Positions 1-8,816 of a DNA stretch of 64,000 bases are shown one piece after another. Positions within the stretch are counted from its first letter, which is position 1. Every line of letters begins with the position of its first letter. Below the pieces are notes generated by a model. The model was not told where the DNA came from. It worked only from the letters and a program-made list of their open reading frames with translations, and searched no databases. A program made the position numbers and the translations under genes. Source of the stretch: CAZFBA01 sp964517135 (lineage in GTDB: Bacteria; Cyanobacteriota; Vampirovibrionia; JBFMGH01); contig CAZFBA010000008.1 in assembly GCA_964517135.1 (NCBI GenBank), forward strand, positions 54,414-118,413, written 5' to 3'.

Positions 1-379
1 CTGCATCTGTAGCGCTTGCTTTATCTATTATTGACCATTCTCCATTATTGTTTTGGCCCCATTTCCAGCCAAACAGGTTGTCGCCTCTTATCTTCAGGTT
101 ATTATTAGCCCAGTTTAAGGCTTTATCAAATATTTCTTTATCATTATGCCATAATGCACGCAACATAGCATATGATTGACCTTCGGATGTAGTAATGTTA
201 TTTCCATAGAAGTCTATTACCCTTCCATCATCCTGTATGAAAAAGCTTTTATAGGTTTTCCATGATTGTTTGAGCTGCTCATTACTGCTTAGTTCTGAGC
301 ATATGCCGTTTCTCATTGATAAGAAGATTAATCCGGTTGTTATTATTCCTGCTAATAGGTATATATATAGCTTATTCAT
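1..379 (-). CDS. Glycoside hydrolase family 8 endoglucanase (BcsZ-like), 3' end beyond window
   Basis: The reverse-strand frame starts at an ATG at 379 behind an AGGAG Shine-Dalgarno and runs off the window edge, leaving about 126 residues. A signal peptide or N-terminal anchor covers roughly residues 3-25. The mature part has the GH8 opening pattern: a W-x2-Y-x3-F stretch, DGRVID (51-56), then TTSEGQSYAMLRALW with Glu66 in the position of the family general acid, followed by NLFGW and a near-terminal ATDA. GH8 enzymes hydrolyse beta-1,4 glucans, and the periplasmic BcsZ type trims cellulose during synthesis. It lies 8 nt after a two-component regulator and is probably its last or next operon member. 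Fold and family are well supported; substrate and the missing catalytic Asp cannot be judged from this fragment. Confidence 0.85.
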   Translation of the reverse strand, partial: MNKLYIYLLAGIITTGLIFLSMRNGICSELSSNEQLKQSWKTYKSFFIQDDGRVIDFYGNNITTSEGQSYAMLRALWHNDKEIFDKALNWANNNLKIRGDNLFGWKWGQNNNGEWSIIDKASATDA

Positions 380-387
380 GGTTACTC

Positions 388-1071
388 CTAAACTAAACCA
401 TCTTTTAGCGCTTTTATTGCTGCTTGTGTTCTGTCATCTACAGACAATTTTTGAAGTATACTGCAAACATGCGCTTTAGCGGTATGTATACTAACTACGA
501 GGTGTTTGGCTATTTCAGCATTTGAGTTCCCGTCAACCAGTAATTTTAAGACTTCTAGTTCTCTTTCAGTTAGCTGGGCTTTCTCATGTGGGCTATCTTG
601 CTGGGATGGTAGAGCTGATTTCTTGATAGGCCTGCTGGAAATGTTTTTCAATACAATGCTGGCTATGGCAGGGTCAAGCCATGCAGCACCATCATATATG
701 GATTGTACTACGTGTATTAGTCTATCAGGTTCGATATCCTTTAGGCAATAAGCATTGGCGCCCGAGCTGAGAGATGCCCATACTTCTTCTTCGTTATTGT
801 GTGATGTTAGTATAATTACTTTAGTGTTTTCATTAGCTGCTTTTATTTTTTGCGTTGCTTCAATACCATTTATGCCAGGCAGGCCAAGATCCATGAGAAC
901 TATATCAGGCATAAGCTCTTGTGCAAGGGTTACTCCTTCTTCACCTGTTTCTGCTTCTCCTATCACCTCGATGTTATCAGCTTCTCCAAAGGCTGTTTTT
1001 AACCCAAATCGGGTTAGTGTATGATCTTCAACCAGTATAATACTGATTTTTTTGCTTAAAGTTTTGCTCAT
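388..1071 (-). CDS. NarL/FixJ-family response regulator
   Basis: 227 residues. An N-terminal receiver domain (about 8-125) has acidic residues E15/D16, phospho-acceptor Asp61 in the VLMDLGLPG context, the conserved Thr/Ser in IILTSH and the Lys of the LKD loop. A C-terminal LuxR-type helix-turn-helix (about 165-225) has LTERELEVLKLL and the recognition-helix region with NAEIAKHL. It should be a DNA-binding regulator activated by phosphorylation. Its ATG overlaps the kinase stop codon by one base (TAATG), so the two are translationally coupled and almost certainly partners. A GH8 gene follows 8 nt downstream, suggesting a regulon linked to beta-glucan. NarL-type regulators usually pair with HisKA_3 kinases, while this kinase has a classical HisKA-type H-box. 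Confidence 0.93.
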   Translation of the reverse strand: MSKTLSKKISIILVEDHTLTRFGLKTAFGEADNIEVIGEAETGEEGVTLAQELMPDIVLMDLGLPGINGIEATQKIKAANENTKVIILTSHNNEEEVWASLSSGANAYCLKDIEPDRLIHVVQSIYDGAAWLDPAIASIVLKNISSRPIKKSALPSQQDSPHEKAQLTERELEVLKLLVDGNSNAEIAKHLVVSIHTAKAHVCSILQKLSVDDRTQAAIKALKDGLV

Positions 1072-3197
1072 TAGCTGCTTTCCTCGATGTTAATTGGTAA
1101 TGAAACGAAAAAAGTGCTCCCTTTGCCTGGTGTGCTTTCTACCCATATTTTACCATTATGTGCCAGAATAATTTGTTTGGAAAGGTAGAGTCCAAGGCCC
1201 GTTCCTACTTTTCTGAATTTTTTAGAGCTGGTAAAGTACCTGTCAAAGATGTTTTTGAGGTCATTTTCAGGTATTCCTTTTCCGTTGTCTATTACTTTAA
1301 TGATTACATTTTCTTCGTTTTGTTCCGATTCAATTTGTATAGTGCCGTTTTCCTGTGTGTATGTAATAGCATTGCCGATCAGGTTTATAAAAACCCTTTT
1401 TATTTCATTGATATCGACCGTAACCGGTGCTAAAATCTCTTTTGTATTGTTTATAATGCTCTGGTAATGTTTGGCTGCCAGCGGGTATAGCTCATTTATG
1501 CATTCTTTCAGGAGATTGTTGAGGCTTGTTTTTTCTTTGTACAACTGCAATGTGCCGGATTCATATTTGTATACATCCAGCAGTGTATTGACAAGCTTTA
1601 TGAGATCCTGGTTTGATTTTAGCATAGTCTCTGCTGCCAGCTTCTGTGTTTCTGTAAGGTCTCCATATGTGCCTTTTAGCAGATATTTTAAAGCGTTATT
1701 TTCTGCTAATAGTGGGACTCTAAGATCATGGGTGAGGGTTGCAACAAAGTTTTCTTTTACCTTTTCGAGTTCTTTAAACTGGGTTATATCCATTAAAACT
1801 GTCACAAATGATTCTTTGGACTTTGTTAGTCCGTGGATGATAGAGCTGTTCAGGGCAACAAAAGTAGTCTTTCCTGATTGTTTATTGGTTATTGTCCCCT
1901 CCTTGGGCATTTCTTCGGGCCAATAGGCAGCAATAGGGCATACTGATGGGTCTGTACAGTCTATATCGCTCATCTTAATGTTACACCTGCATTTAACAAA
2001 TTCGTTAAAGTGGTGTCCTACAATCTTTTCAGATGACGCACCCGCCCATTGTGTTATAGTGGGGTTAACATTAATGATTTTAAGATCGCTTGTAAGTGTT
2101 ATTATGCCGTCTGTTGACGAATTGAATATAGCTTCAAGGTTATCTTTTTTAGATCTTAGTTCATCCTGATAAGCTATAATCTCATAGTCTCTCTTTTTAA
2201 TTGCTTTAAACATATCGTTAAGGTTTTCTGCTATTGATGAGCATATTTTTTCTGGCGTATGGTCAATCTGGAAATCTAAATTGCCTTTTTTTGCTTCTTT
2301 TATGCCTTTGTTTATAGATTTAACACTATGTTGAAGATTCTTATGTGATAAGAATGCAAAGCCAAACATTATTAAAAAAGTTAATATCAACGTCAGGGTA
2401 ATTATTTTGATACTTTCAGATTTGATGGGTGTGTATTTTGAAGGGCTTATACCTGCTATAATAGCACCAATTGTTTCATCATTAAAGTTTTTAAGTGCTT
2501 TCGCAGTGCCTGTAAATTCCTGTCCACTGATGTTTAAATATCCATAATAGCTTCTTTTTTCTGAGAGCTTTTTTTTAAGAAGACCGGTTTTAGTTTTAAT
2601 TCTTCTTAGTTTATAACTATCAGGGATGCCTTTAATGCCTGTTGGTTCTGCATCGAGGCTTCCCTGTACCATACTGGTCCCTTCCAGGGGTATAATAGCA
2701 AGTAAAATAGATTGTTTATTCAGAGGAATAGCAATAACCCGTGATATGCGTTCATCATAAAGCTCACTGGAGCTTATTATATATCCTGTTGAACATTTTT
2801 CTAACAGCTTTTGAAAATGGTTAAAGTTTTTATTTCTAAAGTCTTTATGGTTGATAATATCCAGAAAATAAAATTGGTGTTCATTTTTCAGGTTGATTAG
2901 TTCTTTTTGAAGGCTGTCAATATCGTTTTTATAATATGTCATAAGCTTAAGTAGCCTGTTTTCAATCGTTTTTAAATATAAGCTTTTTTCTGTAAGTTCT
3001 GTAATTATTATATTATTTGAATAATCGATAGTTTCTTCATTGATTTTGCTTGTTAAAAGAAAATTTGAAAACATCAAAAGCAGGCTTAATGCTATCAGCA
3101 CAAAGATAATGAAGCTTACAATAAAATCTTTCCCGACAGGAATATTCCGGTAGATTTCTGTTTTTGTTTTATTCTTATTATGATTAATGATTTTCAA
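1071..3197 (-). CDS. Membrane sensor histidine kinase with Cys-rich PAS domain
   Basis: 708 residues. TM1 (about 26-46) and TM2 (264-283) bracket a roughly 215-residue extracytoplasmic sensor of no recognised family. A HAMP-like segment (285-335) and a short coil follow, then a PAS domain (350-475), HisKA with phospho-acceptor His490 in the THDLRVP H-box, and HATPase_c with NAITYT (N box), DNGKGIP (G1) and GTGLGLYLS (G2). The PAS domain contains Cys403, Cys405, Cys414 and Cys420 close together, a pattern that could bind a metal, heme or Fe-S centre. It is the first gene of the kinase-regulator-GH8 operon and is divergent from the TauE-like gene. No strong Shine-Dalgarno precedes the ATG at 3197. 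The signal is unknown. Confidence 0.92.
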   Translation of the reverse strand: MKIINHNKNKTKTEIYRNIPVGKDFIVSFIIFVLIALSLLLMFSNFLLTSKINEETIDYSNNIIITELTEKSLYLKTIENRLLKLMTYYKNDIDSLQKELINLKNEHQFYFLDIINHKDFRNKNFNHFQKLLEKCSTGYIISSSELYDERISRVIAIPLNKQSILLAIIPLEGTSMVQGSLDAEPTGIKGIPDSYKLRRIKTKTGLLKKKLSEKRSYYGYLNISGQEFTGTAKALKNFNDETIGAIIAGISPSKYTPIKSESIKIITLTLILTFLIMFGFAFLSHKNLQHSVKSINKGIKEAKKGNLDFQIDHTPEKICSSIAENLNDMFKAIKKRDYEIIAYQDELRSKKDNLEAIFNSSTDGIITLTSDLKIINVNPTITQWAGASSEKIVGHHFNEFVKCRCNIKMSDIDCTDPSVCPIAAYWPEEMPKEGTITNKQSGKTTFVALNSSIIHGLTKSKESFVTVLMDITQFKELEKVKENFVATLTHDLRVPLLAENNALKYLLKGTYGDLTETQKLAAETMLKSNQDLIKLVNTLLDVYKYESGTLQLYKEKTSLNNLLKECINELYPLAAKHYQSIINNTKEILAPVTVDINEIKRVFINLIGNAITYTQENGTIQIESEQNEENVIIKVIDNGKGIPENDLKNIFDRYFTSSKKFRKVGTGLGLYLSKQIILAHNGKIWVESTPGKGSTFFVSLPINIEESS

Positions 3198-3283
3198 TTT
3201 TAGCAGGATAAAATAAACTTCTTAATCTGTTATATTGTTGATGTTACAGCAAATATTTCTTCTACACAAATGAACATAGCCCG

Positions 3284-4084
3284 ATGGATTTAGGATTTTA
3301 CATATTTTTATTTATTGCTGGCGCTCTTACAGGGGTGTTTTCAGGCCTTTTAGGTATTGGTGGGGCACTGATTATTATTCCGGTATTGCTTTATGTGCCC
3401 GCTTTTTTAGGTTTGCATGTTATGTCACTCCACGTCATAACAGGTATAGCCGCAATGCAGACGACTTTTGGTACCCTTACATCAGCTATTTTTCATCGCC
3501 AAACAGGAAATGTTAAAGATAGTATTGTTTTTAAAGTAGGCTTTGGTGTTGCTGCTGGTGCTATAACGGGAGCTATATTATCTAAATTTCTTTCTGCTCT
3601 CGTTCTAATGTGGATTTATGCACTTTTTATGGCAGTTGCTGCTTCTTTAATTCTGATAAGAAAAGAGCCTGGCCCTTCGCATGATCCTCCCAGTGAAGAA
3701 TATGTACCTGCTTATAAGGGTATCATTGTTGGTGTCATTGCAGGGTTACCCTCAGGTGCACTGGGGTTTGCAGGTTCTGTTATAATAATTCCATTATTAA
3801 ACACCATATTTCGTGTGCCTATGAAAATATGCATAAGCACAGGTACTCATATAGCTTTTTTGGCTGCATTAATGTCTCTTATAGGTAAGATGTCTACAGG
3901 TCAGATAGAGATAATTAGCGCTGTCATAATATCGGTTTCTGCTACACTGGGTGCTTATGGGGGTACTATGTTAAATAAAAAAGCTAACCCGGCGTTTTTA
4001 AGGTATTTGTTGTTGGTGCTAATACTTCTTACTCTTGGTAAGGTGCTCTATGACATCGCTATAATGACTGTTAATCCTGGATAA
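3284..4084 (+). CDS. TauE/SafE (DUF81) family membrane permease
   Basis: 266 residues with 7-8 hydrophobic helices arranged as two repeats. Each repeat begins with the family's glycine-rich signature: GVFSGLLGIGGALIIIP near residues 17-33 and GLPSGALGFAGSVIIIP in the second half. The family exports sulfite, sulfoacetate or related organosulfur anions, and many members have no assigned substrate. The gene is monocistronic and divergent from the sensor kinase, sharing an 86-bp intergenic region. Its 3' end overlaps a small convergent ORF by 14 bp. No clear Shine-Dalgarno precedes the ATG. Family assignment is strong; the substrate is not inferable. Confidence 0.9.
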   Translation: MDLGFYIFLFIAGALTGVFSGLLGIGGALIIIPVLLYVPAFLGLHVMSLHVITGIAAMQTTFGTLTSAIFHRQTGNVKDSIVFKVGFGVAAGAITGAILSKFLSALVLMWIYALFMAVAASLILIRKEPGPSHDPPSEEYVPAYKGIIVGVIAGLPSGALGFAGSVIIIPLLNTIFRVPMKICISTGTHIAFLAALMSLIGKMSTGQIEIISAVIISVSATLGAYGGTMLNKKANPAFLRYLLLVLILLTLGKVLYDIAIMTVNPG

Positions 4085-4292
4085 TGGACTCAATTATCTC
4101 AACGATTTTGTCTTGACTGTCAGAGATGTTGTCTATGGGGATTTCTTTTTCAACTTTGTTTACCAGCGTATCCAGGTTGATGTAGTCAATGTTTTGAAGC
4201 TTATTGTTGATTTCAGCTGCCTGATTTTTGTACATTGCCTTTATTACAGTTATAATGGAGACAATAATAGAGTGGGTCGTTTGCTGCTGCAT
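4071..4292 (-). CDS. Small hypothetical protein (73 aa)
   Basis: A 73-residue reverse-strand ORF with a good Shine-Dalgarno (AAGGGGG, 7 nt before the ATG at 4292). The product is Ile/Asn/Gln-rich, probably helical with an amphipathic N-terminus, has no cysteines and no recognised family. Its last 14 bp overlap the end of the convergent TauE-like gene. The ribosome-binding site is the main reason to believe it; the overlap and absence of known relatives argue for caution. Confidence 0.5.
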   Translation of the reverse strand: MQQQTTHSIIVSIITVIKAMYKNQAAEINNKLQNIDYINLDTLVNKVEKEIPIDNISDSQDKIVEIIESIIQD

Positions 4293-4438
4293 GAAATGCC
4301 CCCTTGAATATAAAAAAAATGCTGCTATTTTTATAATAGCCTAAATAAAAGGATTTTGCCATAAGTCTTTAGTTGAATTTTCGATCAGACTTATGGTTGA
4401 AAGTTTATAAGAGCTTTTTTTTAATGTATATATGCTTC

Positions 4439-5092
4439 TTAGTCTTCTATTATAGTATAGTTTCGTTTTTGTTCGGCAGTAATCGCCTCTTTCATTGTGG
4501 GTACAGGTGCCTTCTTGTATGCGTAATATTTGCTGCGTTTATATGCTACATAGTTTAAATATTTAGGAAGCTTTACCAGGTAATCTATAGGGTTAACATA
4601 ACCCCCATTATAGTGAACTTCAAAGTGTAAATGAGGGCCAGTTGATCTTCCTGTTGACCCTACGAGGGCAATTATATCACCTCTTCTTACATACTGGCCT
4701 GCCCTGACAAGGTTTTTAGAATTATGTGCATACATTGTTTCTATGACAGGTAACTCGGGTATATCAGGGTATTCATGCCTCAGTATAACAACATTTCCGT
4801 AACCTCCTTTGCCCCCTACGTATACAACATAGCCTTCTTGCAGTGCATAAATAGGAGTAGATTCTTTGGCTGCTATATCAAGACCTGCATGAAAGGCATG
4901 TTTGCCTGTGAAAGGGTCTTTACGCCAACCAAAGAGTGAGGAGATACTACCTTTTGTCGGTCCAACAAAGGTTTTGCTCGTTGTTTGCTGTGCAAACGTT
5001 GCTGAACAAAGGTATATAAATGTTACAACGACCATAATCCCTGTAATAAAGAACGTTTGAACTTTATATCTGGAGTAGCTGCTAATTTCCAT
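4439..5092 (-). CDS. M23-family metallopeptidase (peptidoglycan endopeptidase, LytM-like)
   Basis: 217 residues. The N-terminal 35 residues contain one hydrophobic segment ending in ATFAQQ, consistent with a signal peptide or single anchor, so the catalytic part should be periplasmic. The M23 core spans about 45-165. It shows the SSLFGWRKDPF entry, HAGLD (H-x3-D zinc ligands), the YAH motif and HLHFEV (H-x-H zinc ligand and catalytic His) after STGPH. Such enzymes cut peptide crosslinks in peptidoglycan or act as amidase activators when degenerate; all zinc residues are present, so activity is expected. It is shorter than many homologues because LysM and coiled-coil domains are absent. The gene stands alone; the ATG at 5092 has only a weak, close AGGTG. 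Confidence 0.9.
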   Translation of the reverse strand: MEISSYSRYKVQTFFITGIMVVVTFIYLCSATFAQQTTSKTFVGPTKGSISSLFGWRKDPFTGKHAFHAGLDIAAKESTPIYALQEGYVVYVGGKGGYGNVVILRHEYPDIPELPVIETMYAHNSKNLVRAGQYVRRGDIIALVGSTGRSTGPHLHFEVHYNGGYVNPIDYLVKLPKYLNYVAYKRSKYYAYKKAPVPTMKEAITAEQKRNYTIIED

Positions 5093-5267
5093 GCACCTAA
5101 TTTGTTATCCCTACTAATATAATAATCCCATATTAACAAATTTCTACATCCAGCAAATAATGTAAAAATTCTTTAAATGTTGATTATGTTACAATACGGT
5201 TTTGATCACATATTTACATCTTTGATGTATTGATGTAACCTGAATTAAGCTTGAATATCAAAACCTG

Positions 5268-5296
5268 TTGACCCTTAAACTTCTTACCTCTACGAT
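5268..5296 (+). promoter_or_regulatory. Candidate sigma70 promoter of the methyltransferase gene
   Basis: TTGACC (5268-5273) and TACGAT (5291-5296) are separated by 17 bp in the 295-bp region between the divergent M23 and methyltransferase genes. The inferred start near 5303 would leave an untranslated leader of about 85 nt. The same region has a direct/inverted arrangement of GATGTA around 5213-5237 that could be an operator. This rests on motif match only. Confidence 0.4.
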
Positions 5297-5387
5297 ATTT
5301 CAACAGTGTGATAAAATCTGCTTGAACCTAAAATACTAATATAATTGGTCGTTTTTGTAGTTGTATTGTTGACAGGCTGTAACTAAT

Positions 5388-6239
5388 TTGAACTTTGATG
5401 TAATTAAATTTAATTTTAAAGCCGCCAGTTTATACCTGCTTGGAAGAGAAATAGGAACATCGGACTTTCAAAGAAGCTATAATCTCTTAGCATCTTCCTA
5501 TGATGATGAGTGGTATAAGTATCTTGATGTAGTTACGACCGAAATACTGGCTGAAATAGATGATCAAAAGCTTGATTATATACTTGATGCAGGCTGTGGT
5601 AGTGGTACTACAACACTAAAGCTCAGAAAAAATTATCCTGATGCACATATAGTAGGCCTTGATTTTTCTAAGAAAATGTTAATTCAGGCCAGACAAAAAT
5701 TAGGTGATAATAAGGCGCTATTATTTAGGGATAGACTTGAGTCTGGTTTAAAAAAATTTAAAGATGGTCAATTTGACTTAATTGTTTGTGCATGGAGTCT
5801 TGGATATGCCAGAAATAAAGAGGTATATAAAGAACTGGCACGAATATTAAACCAGAATGGAAAGTTATTGATAATGACAAATAAGCACGATACACTTAAA
5901 GCAGTTCAGCACAGCTTAAAATATACGATGTGCCGCCACTGGAATAAACTTCAAAAACTTCCATTGCATAAATTCCCTAAAGATAAAAAATCTTTACTCG
6001 CAAAACTGCAAAATGATTTTCAGGAAGTCAAATATGGTGAAGGAAGTTTTTCTATTGACCTTTCAGATAAACAAAATATAGTTGATTGGCTGCTTAATTC
6101 TGGCATACTTGCAGGGTATGAGTTTGTTTTAGACCTCAGAAGAGACAAAATGACCAGAAAAACCTGTGAAGATTATATTAAATCTAACTATAAAGAGGTC
6201 ATTCACAATTATATGTGGGTGCTGCTCCATAAAAAGTAA
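5388..6239 (+). CDS. Class I SAM-dependent methyltransferase
   Basis: 283 residues beginning at a TTG; no in-frame ATG exists near the N-terminus, so the start is uncertain. The SAM-binding Rossmann core is clear: DAGCGSGTTTLKL (motif I, about 66-78), VGLDFSKKMLIQAR (motif II), and FDLIVCAWSLGY (motif IV region). The C-terminal 100 residues are lysine-rich and helical and probably provide the substrate site. It resembles UbiE/COQ5-like small-molecule methyltransferases of the Methyltransf_11/25 type. The gene is monocistronic, so the context gives no substrate. Confidence 0.85.
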   Translation: MNFDVIKFNFKAASLYLLGREIGTSDFQRSYNLLASSYDDEWYKYLDVVTTEILAEIDDQKLDYILDAGCGSGTTTLKLRKNYPDAHIVGLDFSKKMLIQARQKLGDNKALLFRDRLESGLKKFKDGQFDLIVCAWSLGYARNKEVYKELARILNQNGKLLIMTNKHDTLKAVQHSLKYTMCRHWNKLQKLPLHKFPKDKKSLLAKLQNDFQEVKYGEGSFSIDLSDKQNIVDWLLNSGILAGYEFVLDLRRDKMTRKTCEDYIKSNYKEVIHNYMWVLLHKK

Positions 6240-6251
6240 TACATATGTATT
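6238..6251. repeat. Perfect 14-bp palindrome AATACATATGTATT, copy 1
   Basis: The palindrome overlaps the stop codon of the methyltransferase gene. The same 14 bases occur at 19881-19894 inside the GH9 gene and at 55022-55035 inside a DUF2298 gene. A one-mismatch version lies at 35037-35050. No function is known. Confidence 0.6.
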
Positions 6252-6398
6252 AGATACTTAAGAGGCTATATCGCCTGTAAAAATAATGTTGAGGCTGTTT
6301 TAATCTTCCCTCTCTTTATACAGTAAGGCTTTAAAGATATTTCTTTGACTAAAATCATTATTTCTGTTTAATGCCGGTTTACATCCCGTAGTCTTAAC

Positions 6399-6427
6399 TT
6401 GATAAACTTGTCGATTGGCAATAAAAT
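6399..6427 (+). promoter_or_regulatory. Candidate promoter of hom-thrC
   Basis: TTGATA (6399-6404) and TAAAAT (6422-6427) are separated by exactly 17 bp, 35 bp before the hom start codon. Transcription would start near 6434 with a short leader and no visible attenuator or T-box. Confidence 0.5.
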
Positions 6428-6462
6428 CTATTTGGTGTGTAGTTTTGTATTAGAAGGTGAAA

Positions 6463-7737
6463 ATGGTTGATAAAGCTGTAAATATAGGATTATTAGGTCT
6501 CGGTACGGTAGGAATTGGCGTTTATAAAATCTTACAAAATTTTCCTGAGGTAAAAATCAAGAAAATAGCAGAAAAAAACCTGGATTTAAAGCGTGATATC
6601 AATGTAGATAAATCTATTATGACGACAGATATTATGGAAGTCGTTAATGATCCGGAGATTCAAATAGTTGTAGAAGTTATTGGCGGTACAGATCCTGCTT
6701 ATGATGCTATTGTACAATCTATAAATGCTGGTAAACACGTTGTAACAGCGAATAAAGAATTAATAGCTAAACGTGGGCCTGAAATATTTGATCTTGCTAA
6801 TAAAAAAAATGTATCAGTTCTCTATGAAGCCTCTGTTGGCGGTGGTATACCTCTTATTATGCCACTTAAACAGAGTCTTGTATCTAACAAAATTACCTGT
6901 ATTGCAGGCATTTTAAATGGTACAACAAACTATATTCTCTCGAGAATGGAAGAAGAACGGGCAGAATTTAAAGATGTTCTTGCTGAAGCACAGAAAATGG
7001 GCTATGCGGAAGCTGATCCTACGTCTGATGTTGAAGGTTATGACGCAGCATACAAGATTGCTATTCTTGCTTCTATCGCTTATGGCGTAAAAATTGATGT
7101 TAACAAAATTTATCGTGAAGGTATCAGTAAAATTACGCTGGTTGATATTGACTATGCAGCTGAGCTGGGCTATAAAATCAAGTTAATTGCCATGGCAAAG
7201 CAAGAAGATAATGGCAAAATTGATGTGCGTGTTCATCCTATGCTTGTTCCAACAGGTCATCCACTGGCTCATATAAATGGTGTTACCAACGCTGTATCAG
7301 TTGTAGGTGATGCGGTCGGGGAAGTTAATTTTGTAGGCCCTGGTGCTGGCCAGATGGCAGCTGCAAGCGCAGTAGTAGCTGATCTTCTTTCGGTTGTTAA
7401 TGAAATGGGCTTTACTGCAAATATTCTTCCGTCTATGCGCTGTAAACATACCACGGATGGTGATATAATCCCAATTGAAGAGACGTATAATTCTTACTAT
7501 GTCAGATTTCAATCATCGGATAAGCCTGGCGTTATCGGAAATATGGGGCATTCATGTGGAAAATATGGCGTTAGCCTCCTTGGTGTAATACAAAAAGATA
7601 TGCTTGAGGGTGGTGTTGCACGTATTATCCTTTTAACCCATGAGGTTACTGAGTCTGCTATTCAGGCAGCGCTTAGAGAAATAGAAAAACATGATACGAC
7701 AAAACTTATAGCTAACGTTATAAGGGTTTTTAAATAA
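6463..7737 (+). CDS. hom: Homoserine dehydrogenase
   Basis: 424 residues from the ATG at 6463, preferred over an in-frame GTG at 6457 because that GTG lies inside the Shine-Dalgarno AGAAGGTG. It converts L-aspartate semialdehyde to L-homoserine with NAD(P)H in the Thr/Met branch. The N-terminal Rossmann motif is GLLGLGTVGIGVYKIL (about 8-23). The catalytic domain has TANKELIAKRG, YEASVGGGIPLI, GILNGTTNYIL and the EADPTSDVEGYDAAYK stretch. A C-terminal ACT domain (about 340-420) suggests allosteric feedback, typically by threonine. It is full length for the family and forms an operon with thrC 11 nt downstream; thrB does not follow. Confidence 0.96.
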   Translation: MVDKAVNIGLLGLGTVGIGVYKILQNFPEVKIKKIAEKNLDLKRDINVDKSIMTTDIMEVVNDPEIQIVVEVIGGTDPAYDAIVQSINAGKHVVTANKELIAKRGPEIFDLANKKNVSVLYEASVGGGIPLIMPLKQSLVSNKITCIAGILNGTTNYILSRMEEERAEFKDVLAEAQKMGYAEADPTSDVEGYDAAYKIAILASIAYGVKIDVNKIYREGISKITLVDIDYAAELGYKIKLIAMAKQEDNGKIDVRVHPMLVPTGHPLAHINGVTNAVSVVGDAVGEVNFVGPGAGQMAAASAVVADLLSVVNEMGFTANILPSMRCKHTTDGDIIPIEETYNSYYVRFQSSDKPGVIGNMGHSCGKYGVSLLGVIQKDMLEGGVARIILLTHEVTESAIQAALREIEKHDTTKLIANVIRVFK

Positions 7738-7748
7738 GGAAAATTCCC

Positions 7749-8816
7749 ATGAGCAAGTTTTTTACACCACTAATTGAATACTATAAAGAATACTTACCCG
7801 TAACAGACAAAACACCTGTTGTGACTATAAATGAGGGTTTTACGCCTCTTATAAAGGCTGACAAAATAGCAGAAAAGACAGGCATAAAGGGGCTTAATCT
7901 TTATTTAAAGTATGATGGAGCAAACCCTACAGGCAGTTTTAAAGATCGTGGCATGACCATGGCAATAAGTAAAGCCCTGGAAGAAGGGTCAAAAGCTGTT
8001 ATGTGTGCCAGTACAGGCAATACAAGTGCTTCTGCGGCTGCTTTTAGTGCAAAAGCAGGGCTTAAGTGTTATGTGCTTATACCTGATGGTTATATCGCTC
8101 TGGGTAAGCTTTCACAGGCAATGCTGTATGGTGCAGATATTATAGCTATACAGGGTAATTTTGATGAAGCTCTCGAAATAGTACTTGAGCTGACAGATAA
8201 TTATCCTGTTACGCTTGTAAATTCTTTGAATCCTTATCGTATAGATGGCCAACAAACTGCTGCACTTGAGGTTTGTGACTGTCTGGGGCATGCTCCAGAC
8301 TACTTATGTATTCCTGTTGGCAATGCAGGTAATATTACAGCCTACTGGAAAGGCTTTAATACATACTTTAATGCTGGAAAAATACCTCAGAAACCAAGAA
8401 TGTTTGGCTTTGAGGCTGAAGGTGCTGCTGCAATTGTCAAAGGAGAGAGAATTTATAAGCCTGAAACCATTGCTACAGCTATTAGGATAGGTAATCCTGC
8501 AAGCTGGAAATCTGCAGTAGCAGCAGCTGAAGAATCTTGCGGGCAGATTGATTATGTGACAGACCAGCAAATTATTAATGCTTATAGAGATCTTGCCAGA
8601 CTTGAAGGGGTTTTCTGTGAACCTGCCAGTGCTGCAAGTGTTGCAGGACTTTATAAGGCAGCATGTGAAGGTAAAATACAGGAAGGGTCAACAATTGTAT
8701 GTGTTCTGACGGGTAATGGCTTGAAAGATCCTGATTGTGCTATTAATAACTCTAATTGTGAAGTCAAGAAAGCCTCTTCTAATATTTCTGACATCAAAAA
8801 CCTTCTTAAACTCTAA
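7749..8816 (+). CDS. thrC: Threonine synthase
   Basis: 355 residues. This PLP enzyme converts O-phosphohomoserine to threonine. It belongs to the short fold-type II class: Lys65 in GSFKDRGMT is the Schiff-base lysine, CASTGNTSASAAAFSAKAG is the phosphate/PLP contact loop, and PVGNAGNITAYW is the glycine loop. It ends with CVLTGNGLKDPD. AAGGAAA lies 9 nt before the ATG, just after the hom stop, so it is co-transcribed with hom. Homoserine kinase is not in the window. Confidence 0.96.
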   Translation: MSKFFTPLIEYYKEYLPVTDKTPVVTINEGFTPLIKADKIAEKTGIKGLNLYLKYDGANPTGSFKDRGMTMAISKALEEGSKAVMCASTGNTSASAAAFSAKAGLKCYVLIPDGYIALGKLSQAMLYGADIIAIQGNFDEALEIVLELTDNYPVTLVNSLNPYRIDGQQTAALEVCDCLGHAPDYLCIPVGNAGNITAYWKGFNTYFNAGKIPQKPRMFGFEAEGAAAIVKGERIYKPETIATAIRIGNPASWKSAVAAAEESCGQIDYVTDQQIINAYRDLARLEGVFCEPASAASVAGLYKAACEGKIQEGSTIVCVLTGNGLKDPDCAINNSNCEVKKASSNISDIKNLLKL

